Part shown: positions 1-9,520 of the stretch, one piece after another
Numbering within the stretch: the first letter of the stretch is position 1
Layout: each line of letters opens with the position of its first letter
Origin: Gluconacetobacter johannae
GTDB taxonomy: Bacteria; Pseudomonadota; Alphaproteobacteria; Acetobacterales; Acetobacteraceae
Length of the DNA: 64,000 nucleotides
Reading direction: 5' to 3'
Assembly: GCF_014174305.1 (NCBI RefSeq)
Contig: NZ_JABEQH010000008.1
Location: forward strand, 106,360-170,359
Notes under the pieces: model-generated
What the model saw: only the letters and a program-made list of their open reading frames with translations
The model's database searches: none
Told to the model about the DNA's origin: nothing
Made by a program: the position numbers and the translations under genes

Positions 1-269
1 TCCGCCCGCGGTCGGGACTGGCGCTGAAGCACGGGATCACCCTGCCCAACTCGCCCGGCACGATCGACGAGGATTATCGCGGGGAAATCGGCATCATCCT
101 GCTGAATACCGGCACCGAGGCGGTAACGATCGAGCGCGGCATGCGCGTCGCCCAGGGCGTGCTGGCGCCCGTCGTCCGCGCCGGCTGGCACGAGGTCGGG
201 ACATTGGATGAAACGGCGCGCGCGGGCGGCGGATTCGGCAGCACGGGAACGGCGGCCCCCGCAGCCTGA
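1..269 (+). CDS. dut: dUTP diphosphatase, C-terminal part (5' end outside window)
   Basis: Hydrolyses dUTP to dUMP and pyrophosphate, keeping uracil out of DNA and supplying dUMP for thymidylate synthesis. Only the last 88 codons are present, read from base 3. The visible part carries the conserved late dUTPase motifs: the [20 protein letters not shown] stretch that forms the uracil pocket, RGMRVAQ, and the glycine-rich C-terminal arm [11 protein letters not shown] that closes over the nucleotide. The protein ends with a short Ala/Pro tail. The next gene starts 39 bases downstream on the same strand but is functionally unrelated. Confidence 0.93.
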   Translation, partial: RPRSGLALKHGITLPNSPGTIDEDYRGEIGIILLNTGTEAVTIERGMRVAQGVLAPVVRAGWHEVGTLDETARAGGGFGSTGTAAPAA

Positions 270-308
270 GGCCCGGCGCACCGTCAGCAGGACAGGAAGG
301 TTAGGTTC

Positions 309-2039
309 ATGACGGCGAGCACGCTCCCCGCCCAGACGTCCCGCCAGGGCCGTCCCAACCTGTTCGACCTCGCGGCCCTGCTGTGCCTCATGGGGCTGGC
401 CGTCCTGCTGGCCTCGGCCGGCCGCCACATGCTGGCGCCGCTGTCCGCGCCCAATGCGGCGACCATCCATCTGGACCCGTCCTGGCTGCCCGGATATGCC
501 GTGCGGACCACGCTGCGGATGTTCGCGGCTTTGCTGGCGTCCCTGCTGTTCACCTTCACCTACGCCGTGTGGGCCGCCAAGAGCCGCCGGGCCGGCCTGA
601 TCCTGATCCCGGTGCTGGACGTGCTGCAATCCGTCCCGATCCTGGGGTTCCTGACCTTCACGATCGTGTTCTTCATGGGGCTGTTCCCCGGCCAGGTCAT
701 GGGGGCCGAACTGGCGGCGATCTTCACGATCTTCACCAGCCAGGCCTGGAACATGGCCTTCAGCATGTATCAGTCCCTACGCAGCATCCCGCCCGACCTG
801 GAGGAGGTCGCGCGCGGGTTCCGCCTGACGTCCTGGCAGAAATTCTGGCGGCTGGAGGTCCCGTTCGCGGTGCCGGGGCTGGTGTGGAACGCCATGATCT
901 CGATGTCCGGCGGATGGTTCATGGTGGTGTATTCCGAGACGATCACGGTGGGGAACACCGATGTCCTGCTGCCCGGCATCGGGTCGTATGTCGGCACCGC
1001 CATCGCCCAGCGCGACCTGTGGGCGGTGCTGTACGCCATCATCACGATGCTGGTGGTCATCCTGGGCTACGACCAGCTGGTCTTCCGTCCACTGGTCGCG
1101 TGGTCGTCGCGCTTCGCCACCTCGACGATCGACGTGCGGTCGGCCGACGATCCCTGGATGCTGGTGCTGCTGCGCCGCACCGCCCTGCTGCGTCGGGTGA
1201 CGGATTGGATCGGCAACGGGCTGACGGCGATCGGCGGCCTGCCGCTGGGCCGTCGCCCATCGGATGCGCGCCACCACAAGATGCGGGTGCCCGAGCGCGT
1301 GAAGGACGCGGGGTGGGCCACCTTGCTGGCCGGCCTCTGCGCCGTCGCGGCCTGGCAGGTGTGGCAGTACGTCCACGCCACGTTCCCGCTGGCCGAGATC
1401 TGGCATGTCATCGGGCTGGGCGGGCTGACCCTGATGCGGGTGATTGCGATGGTGCTGCTGGCCTCGCTGATCTGGGTGCCGGCGGGGGTGTGGCTGGGGC
1501 TGGACGCAACGCGGGCCCGCCGCACACAGTTCGTCGCGCAGTTCATGGCGGCCTTTCCCGCCAACCTGTTCTTCCCGATCTTCGTGGTGGTCATCGTTCA
1601 TTTCCACCTGGCCAGCGACATCTGGCTGACGCCGCTGATGATCCTGGGGACGCAGTGGTACATCCTGTTCAACGTCGTGGCCGGGGCCGCGTCGTACCCC
1701 GCCGACCTGCTGGAGGTCGCACGCAGCCTGCATGTGGGCGGGCGCCTGTGGTGGCTGCGGGTGATCCTGCCCGGCATCGTCCCCTACTACATCACCGGGG
1801 CGATCGCGGCATCGGGCGGCGCGTGGAACGCCGCCATCGCCGCCGAGGTCGCCAACTGGGGCGACGTCCATCTGGCGGCCCACGGGCTGGGCGCCTACAT
1901 CGCCCACGCCACCCTGCGCGGCGATACCGCGCATGTCGGGCTGGGCATGACGATCATGGCCGCCTTCGTCCTTCTGTTCAACCGCGCGGTCTGGCGTCCG
2001 CTTGCCGAATATGCCCGCCGTCATTTCACCTTCAGCTGA
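309..2039 (+). CDS. ABC transporter permease, two fused permease domains (NitT/TauT-like)
   Basis: Inner-membrane permease of 576 aa, about twice the usual length, because two binding-protein-dependent permease domains are joined in one chain. Each half has a cytoplasmic EAA-type coupling loop: EVARGFRLTSWQKFWRLEVP in the first half and EVARSLHVGGRLWWLRVILP in the second. Several hydrophobic segments surround each loop. A purine-rich ribosome site (aggacaggaagg) precedes the ATG. The ATPase gene follows directly. The family carries nitrate, sulfonate, bicarbonate and similar solutes. No periplasmic binding protein lies nearby, so the substrate cannot be named. Such fused permeases are often annotated only as ABC transporter permease subunit. 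Confidence 0.88.
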   Translation: MTASTLPAQTSRQGRPNLFDLAALLCLMGLAVLLASAGRHMLAPLSAPNAATIHLDPSWLPGYAVRTTLRMFAALLASLLFTFTYAVWAAKSRRAGLILIPVLDVLQSVPILGFLTFTIVFFMGLFPGQVMGAELAAIFTIFTSQAWNMAFSMYQSLRSIPPDLEEVARGFRLTSWQKFWRLEVPFAVPGLVWNAMISMSGGWFMVVYSETITVGNTDVLLPGIGSYVGTAIAQRDLWAVLYAIITMLVVILGYDQLVFRPLVAWSSRFATSTIDVRSADDPWMLVLLRRTALLRRVTDWIGNGLTAIGGLPLGRRPSDARHHKMRVPERVKDAGWATLLAGLCAVAAWQVWQYVHATFPLAEIWHVIGLGGLTLMRVIAMVLLASLIWVPAGVWLGLDATRARRTQFVAQFMAAFPANLFFPIFVVVIVHFHLASDIWLTPLMILGTQWYILFNVVAGAASYPADLLEVARSLHVGGRLWWLRVILPGIVPYYITGAIAASGGAWNAAIAAEVANWGDVHLAAHGLGAYIAHATLRGDTAHVGLGMTIMAAFVLLFNRAVWRPLAEYARRHFTFS

Positions 2040-2052
2040 GGCCCTCCACGTG

Positions 2053-3423
2053 ATGCCCCCTGCGATGCCCCATGAGATGACCATGCCCGCCTCGGCGCCC
2101 GCCGGGCCGGACCATGACGAACTGATCCGCATCGTCGGCTGCCGGCAGGCCTATCACAAGGAAAGCGCCGCCGACCTGGTGGTGCTGGACGACGTGCACC
2201 TGACCCTGCGGTCCGGCGAGATCGTCGGATTGCTGGGGCGTTCGGGGTCCGGCAAATCCACCCTGCTGCGGATCATCGCGGGCCTGTTGCCGCCGACCTC
2301 CGGCCAGGTGCTGTGGAAGGGGCACGAACTGCAGGGCCCCGCGCCGGGCATCGCGATGGTCTTCCAGTCCTTCGCGCTGTTCCCCTGGCTGACTGTGCAG
2401 AAGAATGTCGAACTGGGGCTGGAGGCGAAGGGCGTGCCGGCGGCCGAGCGCGAGCGTCTGGCCGAAAACGCCATCGACCTGATCGGCCTGGGCGGGTACG
2501 AAAACGCCTATCCCAAGGAACTGTCGGGCGGCATGCGCCAGCGCGTCGGCCTGGCGCGCGCGCTGGTCGTGCACCCCGACCTGCTGCTGATGGACGAGCC
2601 GTTCTCGGCGCTGGACGTGCTGACGGCGGAAAACCTCCGCACCGACCTGATCGAACTGTGGGCCGAGCGCCGCCTGCCGATCAAGTCGGTGCTGCTGGTG
2701 ACGCACAATATCGAGGAAGCGGTGCTGATGTGCGACCGCATCCTGGTCTTTTCGTCCAATCCGGGGCGGGTGGCGCATGAGCTGACGGTGCCGTTCGCCC
2801 ACCCTCGCAATCGCGAGGCCCCGGCCTTCCGGCAGGTGGTGGACCGGATCTACGCGCTGATGACCCGTCGCGCGCCCATTGTCTCGGAAGCCGAACTGCC
2901 CGGCGAGGAAGGTCCCCAGCCGGCCCCGGCGGTCCAGATCGCCCTGCCCTCCCTGCCGATCAACACCATGGTGGGCATGATGGAAACACTGGCCGCCGAT
3001 CCGCTGGACGGGCGCGCCGACCTGCCGCTGCTGGCGTCGCGGCTGCAACTGGAACTGGACGATCTGTTCCCGCTGGGGGAATCGCTCCAGCTTCTGGAAT
3101 TCGCCGAACTGGAAGACGGCGACATCATCCTGACGCAGGAAGGCGCCCGCTTCGTCCAGAGCACCCATGACGAACGCAAGCACATCCTGTGGCACAGCCT
3201 GCTGCACAATATTCCGCTGGTCCGCACCATCCGCGCGGTCCTGGACGAACGGCCGAACCATCGCGCCAGCGCCGAACGCTTCCGTGACGAGCTGGAGGAC
3301 AGCATGTCCCCCGATTACGCCAAGCAGACCCTGCAGACGCTGATCGGCTGGGCCCGCTACGCCGAACTGTTCGATTTCGACGAGGAAGCCGACCAGTTGT
3401 TCCTGGACGAGGAAGCCTCCTAG
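2053..3423 (+). CDS. ABC transporter ATP-binding protein with C-terminal AAA-associated domain
   Basis: ATPase partner of the fused permease just upstream. It has Walker A (GRSGSGKS), the signature LSGGMRQR and Walker B (LLLMDEP), as in nitrate/taurine-type importers. After the nucleotide-binding domain (about residues 25-285) there is an extra domain of about 150 residues at the C-terminus, matching the AAA-associated domain often attached to these ATPases and thought to be regulatory. The ATG at 2053 is chosen because a GAGG lies about 10 bases upstream. The frame is open upstream to 2002, which would overlap the permease gene. The stop codon overlaps that of the convergent msrA gene within a CTAG. 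Confidence 0.88.
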   Translation: MPPAMPHEMTMPASAPAGPDHDELIRIVGCRQAYHKESAADLVVLDDVHLTLRSGEIVGLLGRSGSGKSTLLRIIAGLLPPTSGQVLWKGHELQGPAPGIAMVFQSFALFPWLTVQKNVELGLEAKGVPAAERERLAENAIDLIGLGGYENAYPKELSGGMRQRVGLARALVVHPDLLLMDEPFSALDVLTAENLRTDLIELWAERRLPIKSVLLVTHNIEEAVLMCDRILVFSSNPGRVAHELTVPFAHPRNREAPAFRQVVDRIYALMTRRAPIVSEAELPGEEGPQPAPAVQIALPSLPINTMVGMMETLAADPLDGRADLPLLASRLQLELDDLFPLGESLQLLEFAELEDGDIILTQEGARFVQSTHDERKHILWHSLLHNIPLVRTIRAVLDERPNHRASAERFRDELEDSMSPDYAKQTLQTLIGWARYAELFDFDEEADQLFLDEEAS

Positions 3424-3995
3424 ACGCGACGCACCAGCGCCAGCCGGTCGTGGAACAGGCGGCGCACCTTCGCGACCTTCGGCGAGATCACGGCGACGCA
3501 ATAGCCGCGTTCGGGATGTTTGGCGAAATAGTCGTGATGATAAGGCTCGGCCTCGTAGAACCGCTCCAGCGGACGGATCTCGGTGACGATCGGGTCGGGC
3601 CACAGGCCGGAGGCCGCGATTTCGTCCCGCACGGCACGGGCGGCGCGTTCCTGCGCGGCATCCGTGCAGAAGATCACCGAACGATACTGGGTGCCGACAT
3701 CCGCACCCTGCCGGTCCGGCGTCGTCGGGTCATGCAGGGTGAAGAAGATCCGCAGCAGGTCCGCATAAGGCAGGATGTCCGGATCGAACCCCACCCGGAC
3801 GATTTCGGCATGGCCCGTCCGGCCGGTACAGACCTCCTCGTACGTCGGGTCCGGCCGGATGCCGCCGGCATATCCCGGCGCCAGGTCCAGCACCCCCGCC
3901 AGTTCCCGAAGCATCGCCTCGATGCACCAGAAACATCCGCCCCCCAGATAGGCGACGTCCCGGCGGGACGCGCCATGCGTCGTATGGTCCGTCAT
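3420..3995 (-). CDS. msrA: Peptide-methionine (S)-S-oxide reductase MsrA
   Basis: Reduces the S epimer of methionine sulfoxide in proteins and free methionine, repairing oxidative damage. The protein is 191 aa. The catalytic motif GGGCFWC lies at residues 18-24 with the nucleophilic Cys21; a second cysteine follows at 24 in place of the usual glycine-type residue. The family blocks GYAGG, the QYRSVIF region and YFAKHPERGYC are present. The C-terminal cysteine in GYC is a likely resolving residue. No MsrB is fused or adjacent. It converges with the ABC ATPase gene and appears to be a single-gene unit. Confidence 0.95.
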   Translation of the reverse strand: MTDHTTHGASRRDVAYLGGGCFWCIEAMLRELAGVLDLAPGYAGGIRPDPTYEEVCTGRTGHAEIVRVGFDPDILPYADLLRIFFTLHDPTTPDRQGADVGTQYRSVIFCTDAAQERAARAVRDEIAASGLWPDPIVTEIRPLERFYEAEPYHHDYFAKHPERGYCVAVISPKVAKVRRLFHDRLALVRRV

Positions 3996-4108
3996 CCGAA
4001 TCCCCCGTCCCGATCATCTGGCCCGTCCCTCAACATGTGACGGCGCGGGCCGGATTAAAAGAGAAGTGATGGTGACGACGGCGCGACTCCGGGCCGACCC
4101 GGCGCCGA

Positions 4109-6802
4109 TCAGGCGATACGGGCCAGGGCCGCGTCCAGCCGGGCGCGCTCGCCCTGCTGCTGGGCCAGGCGATCGCGATTTTCCTCGACGACCTCGGGCT
4201 TGGCGCGCGCAATGAAATCCGCATTGCCCAGCTTGCGCTCGACCTTGGCGATTTCGTCGTCGATCTTCCGGCGCTCCTTTTCCAGGCGCTGGCGCTCCTG
4301 CGACAAATCAATAATTCCGGCCAGCGGGATAACCAGCGTCGCCTCGTCCACCACCAGCTGCGCCGCGCCCTGCGGCATCTCGCCCGCCAGCACCGTGACC
4401 TCGGACACCCGGGCCATGCGGCCGATCGCCTCGGCCCAGCGGCCGGCCCGCTCCACCGTCGCCGGCGCGGCGTCACGCAGCAGCACGGGCGCCAGGCGCG
4501 ACGGCGGCACGTTCATTTCGGCGCGCACGGTACGAATCGCCGAGATGAACCGCACGACCCAGTCCAGTTCGGCGGCAGCCTCCTCGGCGCCGTCCGGGCG
4601 GACGGCTTCGGGCCATGCGGTGGTCATCAGGCTGCCGGGCGCGCCGAACCCGAACTGCGCCCACAGGTCGTCGGTGACGAACGGCATCACCGGCTGCAAT
4701 ATCCGCAGGATCACGCCCAGCACATGGGCCGCGACCGCGCGGATTTCCGCCGCCTGCGCCGCGTCCTCTCCGTTGAAGACCGGCTTGGCGAACTCCAGGA
4801 ACCAGTCGCAGAAGCAGTTCCAGACGAAGCGGTAGCAGGTCGCCGCATATTCATCGAAGCGGAAGGCCTCCAGCGCCGCGTTGGCCTCGACGCTCGCGCG
4901 CGCGGCCTCGTCCAGGATCCAGCGGCCGAGCGCCGAGGTCGCATCCTGGGGGCGGAAGCCGTCCACCGGCTTCACCCCGTTCATCTCGCAGAACCGCGCG
5001 GCATTCCAGATCTTGGTGACGAACGAGCGATGTTCCTCGATCCGCTTCTGCCCCAGCTTGACGTCGCGGCCCAGCCCGGTCAGCGCGCAGACCGTAAAGC
5101 GCATGGCATCGGCGCCATACTGGTCGATCATCTCCAGCGGGTCGATGCCGTTGCCCTTGCTCTTGGACATCTTCTGTCCGCGCTCGTCGCGGACCAGCCC
5201 GTGGATGAAGACCGTGCGGAACGGCACGTCGTCCATGAAATGCAGGCCCATCATCATCATCCGGGCCACCCAGAAGAAGATGATGTCGAATCCCGTCACC
5301 AGCACGTCGGTCGGGTAGTAGCGCGCCAGGTCCGGCGTGCGCTCCGGCCAGCCCAGCGTGGAAAACGGCCAGAGGGCCGAGGAAAACCACGTGTCCAGCA
5401 CGTCCTCGTCCCGGCTCAGGGCCGCGTCGTGGCCATAGTGCGCGTGGGCCTGCGCCTGGGCGTCGGCCTCGTCCCGCGCCACGAACACATGCCCGTCCGG
5501 ACCGTACCAGGCCGGAATCCGGTGTCCCCACCACAGCTGCCGGCTGATGCACCAGGGCTGGATCTCGCGCATCCAGGCGAAGAACGTGTTTTCCCACTGC
5601 TGCGGCACGAACTGGACGCGGCCGGTCTCCACCGCCGCGATCGCCGGTCCGGCCAGCGTCGCGGCATCGCAATACCACTGCGTGGTCAGGCGGGGTTCGA
5701 CGACCGCGCCGCTCCGCTCGGCATGGGGCACCTGGTTGCGATGCGGCTCGATCTTCTCCAGCCAGCCCAGGCGCTCCAGTTCCTCGACCATGGTCTTGCG
5801 GGCCTGGTCGCGCGGCAGGCCGTCCAGCCCCCGGACGAACTGCGGATCGGCCAGCCCGTCCTCGGCACGCAGATCGCCCTCGATCTCGGCCAGGGTGATG
5901 CGGGCATCGGCGTCCAGCACGCTGGGCATCGCCAGCTTGTGGCGGCGTCCGACCTCGAAATCGTTGAAATCGTGCGCGGGGGTGATCTTGACCGCGCCGC
6001 TGCCCTTTTCAGGGTCCGAATGCGTGTCCGCGACGACGGGGATGCGCCGGCCCGTCAGCGGCAGGACCACCGACCGGCCGATCAGGTCGGCATAGCGTTC
6101 GTCCTCGGGATGCACGGCAACCGCCATGTCGCCCAGCATCGTCTCGGGCCGGGTGGTCGCCACGGTGATGGTGCGGCCCGGTTCCCCCTCGACGGGATAG
6201 CGGATGTACCACAGGCTGCCCTGGATTTCGCGATTCTCGACCTCCAGGTCCGAAATCGCGGACCGGAAGGCCGGGTCCCAGTTCACCAGCCGCCGGTCCC
6301 GGTAGATCAGCCCCTGGCGATACAGGGTGACGAAGACCTCGCGCACCGCCTGCGACAGGCCGTCATCCATGGTGAAGCGTTCGCGCGGCCAGTCCAGCGA
6401 GGCCCCCAGCCGGCGCAGCTGCGTCGTGATGCCGCCGCCCGATTCCGCCTTCCATTGCCACACCCGCTGCTCGAACGCCTCGCGGCCCATCGCCTGGCGC
6501 GAGGTGCCTTCCTTCTGCAAGGTGCGTTCGACCACCATCTGCGTCGCGATGCCGGCATGGTCGGTGCCCGGCTGCCACAGGGTGTCGCGCCCCTGCATGC
6601 GCCGCCAGCGGATCAGCGTATCCTGCAACGTCATGGTCAGCGCGTGGCCGACATGAAGCGTGCCGGTCACGTTCGGCGGCGGGATCATGATCGTGTAGGG
6701 CTGGGCGTCGCTGCCCGGATCGGCGGCGAACGCGCCATTCCGTTCCCAGAGCGCATATAATGTCGGTTCGATCTCGCCGGGCGAGAAAGACTTGTTCAGC
6801 AT
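4109..6802 (-). CDS. valS: Valyl-tRNA synthetase
   Basis: Class I aminoacyl-tRNA synthetase that charges tRNA-Val with valine and edits mischarged threonine. At 897 aa it has the usual length. The HIGH-type signature appears as HVGH at residues 50-53 within PPPNVTGTLHVGHAL, and the KMSKSKGN signature is intact. The large inserted editing domain lies between them. An anticodon-binding helical domain follows, and the C-terminus is a charged, leucine-containing coiled coil as in other ValRS. The ATG at 6802 gives the normal N-terminus. It is an essential gene, apparently transcribed alone. Confidence 0.97.
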   Translation of the reverse strand: MLNKSFSPGEIEPTLYALWERNGAFAADPGSDAQPYTIMIPPPNVTGTLHVGHALTMTLQDTLIRWRRMQGRDTLWQPGTDHAGIATQMVVERTLQKEGTSRQAMGREAFEQRVWQWKAESGGGITTQLRRLGASLDWPRERFTMDDGLSQAVREVFVTLYRQGLIYRDRRLVNWDPAFRSAISDLEVENREIQGSLWYIRYPVEGEPGRTITVATTRPETMLGDMAVAVHPEDERYADLIGRSVVLPLTGRRIPVVADTHSDPEKGSGAVKITPAHDFNDFEVGRRHKLAMPSVLDADARITLAEIEGDLRAEDGLADPQFVRGLDGLPRDQARKTMVEELERLGWLEKIEPHRNQVPHAERSGAVVEPRLTTQWYCDAATLAGPAIAAVETGRVQFVPQQWENTFFAWMREIQPWCISRQLWWGHRIPAWYGPDGHVFVARDEADAQAQAHAHYGHDAALSRDEDVLDTWFSSALWPFSTLGWPERTPDLARYYPTDVLVTGFDIIFFWVARMMMMGLHFMDDVPFRTVFIHGLVRDERGQKMSKSKGNGIDPLEMIDQYGADAMRFTVCALTGLGRDVKLGQKRIEEHRSFVTKIWNAARFCEMNGVKPVDGFRPQDATSALGRWILDEAARASVEANAALEAFRFDEYAATCYRFVWNCFCDWFLEFAKPVFNGEDAAQAAEIRAVAAHVLGVILRILQPVMPFVTDDLWAQFGFGAPGSLMTTAWPEAVRPDGAEEAAAELDWVVRFISAIRTVRAEMNVPPSRLAPVLLRDAAPATVERAGRWAEAIGRMARVSEVTVLAGEMPQGAAQLVVDEATLVIPLAGIIDLSQERQRLEKERRKIDDEIAKVERKLGNADFIARAKPEVVEENRDRLAQQQGERARLDAALARIA

Positions 6803-6928
6803 CGCGAAAGCCAGACCTAACTTGATGAATAGCCGGCGGGATACGCCCCGTGTCCGCCGCTTATACCGAAAACCCGACCGAAAGAAACGATCGCAGCACC
6901 CCGGTCCCCGTCGCGGCGGACGGGCGCG

Positions 6929-8362
6929 TCAGCGTCCGGGCTGGCTCGTCGCGTGGTCGCTGATGCCCCACAGCCGGTCCTTGACCGCCTTGTAATAGGC
7001 GGTCTCGTCATAGCGTGGGACGTCCAGTTTCAGGTCGGCGGACGTCAGGCGCCCGATGGCCGCCGCCACGCCGTACGACGCGGTGACGAGGTTGCTCAGG
7101 CTCTGCACCAGCGCCACCTGGGCCTGGAGCAGCGTCTGCTGCTGCTGCAGGACCTCCAGCGTCGTGCTGGTGCCGACGATGGCCTGGCGCTCCACCCCGT
7201 CCAGGGCAACGATGTTCGAGGCGATGGCGGTGCGGTTGCTGTCGATCGAGGCCTTGTAGGCCACCAGCTTCTGCCAGTTGGACGAGGCAAGCTGCAACGC
7301 CGCGCGCCGCTGGATATCGACGGCGCGATGCGCCTCGGTGGCCTGCTGGCGTGCCTGGCGAACGGCGGCATATTCCGATCCGCCCTGATAGATCGGAACC
7401 TGGAAATTCAGCGTCGCGTATTTCTCGTCATTGAGGGACCGGCCGCTGCTCTGGTTGCTGCCGTGCATGTACGAGGCCTCGGCCGTCACCTGCGGCAGGA
7501 TGGCGGCCAGGGCGACGGACACCGCATCCTTCTGCGAGGCCTCGGTAAACAGGGCATTGACCACGTTGGGGTTGTTCTGGACCGCCTGGGCAATCGCCTC
7601 GTTCTGCGATTTCACCGGCAGGACCAGGGGTTGCGGCGGCACCAGGTTGGGCGGTGGCGCCATGCCCACCACCTGCATGTAGGTCGCCTGCGCGGTCTGC
7701 AACGTGCCCTCGGCTTCCTGCCGGGCGGCGCGGGCGCTGGCCAGCGCGGCCTCGGCCTGGGCCACGTCGGTGCGCGTGATCTCGCCGACGCGAAAGCGCT
7801 CGCTGGTGGCGCGAAGCTGTGCCTGAAGCACCTTCTCGTTGTTGATGTTCAGTTGCAGAAGCTGTTCGTCCTCGATCACGCCGACATAGGCGTCGACCAC
7901 GTCGGTGAAGACCTGCTGCTCGGTCGCGATCAGGTTCGCCCGCTCGGCCATCACCTGATTGACCGCCTTGTGGGTGCTGGCCGTGGTGCGGCCGCCCGAA
8001 TAGAGCGGCTGGGAAATCGTGACCCCGCCCGTGTAGCCGGGCACGTCGAACCGGCGATCGTATCCGGCATAGCCCTGCTGCCGCGCCACCGAATTCGTGC
8101 CGCTGAAATAGGTCAGGTTCATGTTGCCGGTGACGGTCGGCCGCCAGCCGGCCAGCGCGCTCGGCACCTGCTCGTCAGTCGCGCGCAGCGTCGCGCGTTC
8201 CCGCTGCAAGGTCGGGTTGGTCAGGTAGGCGGCGGCCAGCGCTTCCTGCAACGTATGGGGCACGAAGGTCGGCGACCCGCTGCCGTCATAGCGCTGGGCC
8301 AGGGCCGTGCCGCCGCACAGCAGGGCGGCCAGTCCGGCCCCGATCCCGCAGGTTCGCTTCAT
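6929..8362 (-). CDS. tolC: TolC-family outer-membrane efflux protein
   Basis: Outer-membrane channel of the TolC family, used by type I secretion and RND/ABC efflux systems. The start at 8362 gives 477 aa beginning MKRTCGIGAGLAALLCGGTA, a signal peptide with likely cleavage after ALAQ. GGGGAGGGG lies just upstream of this ATG. The frame stays open further upstream but without a better start. Long, alanine- and glutamine-rich helical repeats (the two OEP domains) fill the mature protein, with the typical YSGGRT and YQGGSEYAAVRQAR segments. No inner-membrane pump or adaptor is adjacent, so it probably serves several systems. The Pcm-like gene lies 111 bases upstream on the same strand. Confidence 0.9.
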   Translation of the reverse strand: MKRTCGIGAGLAALLCGGTALAQRYDGSGSPTFVPHTLQEALAAAYLTNPTLQRERATLRATDEQVPSALAGWRPTVTGNMNLTYFSGTNSVARQQGYAGYDRRFDVPGYTGGVTISQPLYSGGRTTASTHKAVNQVMAERANLIATEQQVFTDVVDAYVGVIEDEQLLQLNINNEKVLQAQLRATSERFRVGEITRTDVAQAEAALASARAARQEAEGTLQTAQATYMQVVGMAPPPNLVPPQPLVLPVKSQNEAIAQAVQNNPNVVNALFTEASQKDAVSVALAAILPQVTAEASYMHGSNQSSGRSLNDEKYATLNFQVPIYQGGSEYAAVRQARQQATEAHRAVDIQRRAALQLASSNWQKLVAYKASIDSNRTAIASNIVALDGVERQAIVGTSTTLEVLQQQQTLLQAQVALVQSLSNLVTASYGVAAAIGRLTSADLKLDVPRYDETAYYKAVKDRLWGISDHATSQPGR

Positions 8363-8473
8363 CCGTCCCCTCCCCGTGTCCCGCTCGCCATCACCCATCA
8401 CGCTACCCAAGGTTGTAGACGACATTCGATACCCGGGGAAAGGATCTGCATGACCGTCGCGCGCTGCGGCCGA

Positions 8474-9154
8474 TCAGAAGGCGAAGACGGGGGCCGGCAC
8501 CAGTTCCGGCAGCAACGGCAGTGCGACGTCGAAGACCGGACGGATGCCCACGCCCTGCGCCGTGCGTTCGGCGACGCTGGCCGAGGCGACGCCGCCCTCG
8601 GGCCAGACCACGCAGACGATGCGGCCCTTGTCCGCCAGTTGCGCCGGCAGGGCCTGGGGGATGGCGCGCACCGCGCCGTCGATCACGATCAGGTCGAACG
8701 GCGCGCCGGCCGCATCGCCCGACGCCAGGTCGCCGTCGCGCCAGACCACCTGCGGCGCCTCGGTGGCGCAGAAGGCCTTGCCGATGGTGCTGAGGGCCGA
8801 ATCCGATTCGAGGGCCACCACATGAAGGCCGAGCCGCGCCAGCAGGGCCGGCACGTACCCCGTCCCCGCCCCGACGACCAGCGCGCGCTGGCCCGGTTGC
8901 GGGGCCGCGATCTGCACCATCCGGCCGACGATCCGCGGTTCCGTCAGGACGCGCCCGCCCCCGATCTCCAGGCTCTGGTCGGCATAGGCGAAGGGACGCA
9001 GCGGGGCCGGCAGGCAGCGTTCGCGCGGCAGGTCGCGCATGGCCGAGATGATCCGGGGATCGTTGATCTGGACCGGGCGGATCTGGGCATCCACCATCCT
9101 CTGCCGCGCGGCGTCGTAATCGAGGGCGAATTCTTCAAGCGCGGACTGGTTCAT
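8474..9154 (-). CDS. pcm: Protein-L-isoaspartate O-methyltransferase family protein
   Basis: AdoMet-dependent methyltransferase of 226 aa. The SAM-binding glycine loop VVGAGTGYVPALLARLG is clear, followed by an acidic residue at the next strand end (VALESD). The family motif around FDLIVIDGAV is also present. True Pcm repairs isoaspartyl residues in aged proteins. In alphaproteobacteria, members of this size directly upstream of tolC are common and some are divergent, so substrate specificity is inferred. It is probably co-transcribed with the downstream tolC gene. Confidence 0.85.
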   Translation of the reverse strand: MNQSALEEFALDYDAARQRMVDAQIRPVQINDPRIISAMRDLPRERCLPAPLRPFAYADQSLEIGGGRVLTEPRIVGRMVQIAAPQPGQRALVVGAGTGYVPALLARLGLHVVALESDSALSTIGKAFCATEAPQVVWRDGDLASGDAAGAPFDLIVIDGAVRAIPQALPAQLADKGRIVCVVWPEGGVASASVAERTAQGVGIRPVFDVALPLLPELVPAPVFAF

Positions 9155-9285
9155 GACACTCCCTTCACTGCTGTCCCGACGGCGCCGGCATGCGCGCGCG
9201 ACGTCCCTGGCCGAAGGTTCCCCGGCGCAGACAGTTTTATGGCCGCGCGACCCGTCTGCCTAGCAGGCCGTACGCACACAACGGC

Positions 9286-9314
9286 TTGACCGCGCGGGAG
9301 AGAGAGTGGATATA
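9286..9314 (+). promoter_or_regulatory. Candidate sigma-70 promoter of tRNA-Cys
   Basis: TTGACC at 9286-9291 is followed after 17 bases by GATATA at 9309-9314, which would start transcription just before the tRNA at 9332. The -10 element is imperfect. Confidence 0.45.
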
Positions 9315-9331
9315 GCCAACGCACCCGGTCA

Positions 9332-9405
9332 GGTCCGGTGGCAGAATGGTGATGCAGCGGACTGCAAATCCGCGAATGTGGGTTCGATTCCCGCCCGGAC
9401 CTCCA
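9332..9405 (+). tRNA. tRNA-Cys (anticodon GCA)
   Basis: A 74-nt cloverleaf. The 7-bp acceptor stem GGTCCGG pairs with CCGGACC. The D arm is GCA/TGC. The anticodon stem is GCGGA/TCCGC around the loop CTGCAAA, giving anticodon GCA. The T stem is GTGGG/CCCGC with loop TTCGATT. The discriminator is U73, typical for cysteine, and the CCA end is encoded at 9403-9405. A rho-independent terminator follows at 9440. Confidence 0.97.
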
Positions 9406-9439
9406 AGCGATCTTCCCAGATCATCGCATAGGGTGACGA

Positions 9440-9462
9440 AAGCCCGGTCTTCCGGGCTTTTC
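9440..9462 (+). terminator. Rho-independent terminator after tRNA-Cys
   Basis: A 9-bp stem, AAAGCCCGG (9440-9448) with CCGGGCTTT (9453-9461), and a TCTT loop, ending in a short T run. It lies 35 bases after the tRNA. It also sits downstream of glk on the other strand, but the T run there is short. Confidence 0.8.
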
Positions 9463-9520
9463 CCACATTTTTTACCCCCCGGCTGGCCGCGCGCCCTTTC
9501 ATGGGGGCACGCGGCGCGCG

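Noticed and set aside
777..2132. A 451-codon minus-strand open frame opposite the ABC permease.
   Set aside because: Shadow of the permease; no recognisable domain.
4724..6760. A 678-codon plus-strand open frame inside valS.
   Set aside because: Antisense shadow; its His/Arg/Asp-rich content is typical of the complement of GC-rich coding DNA.
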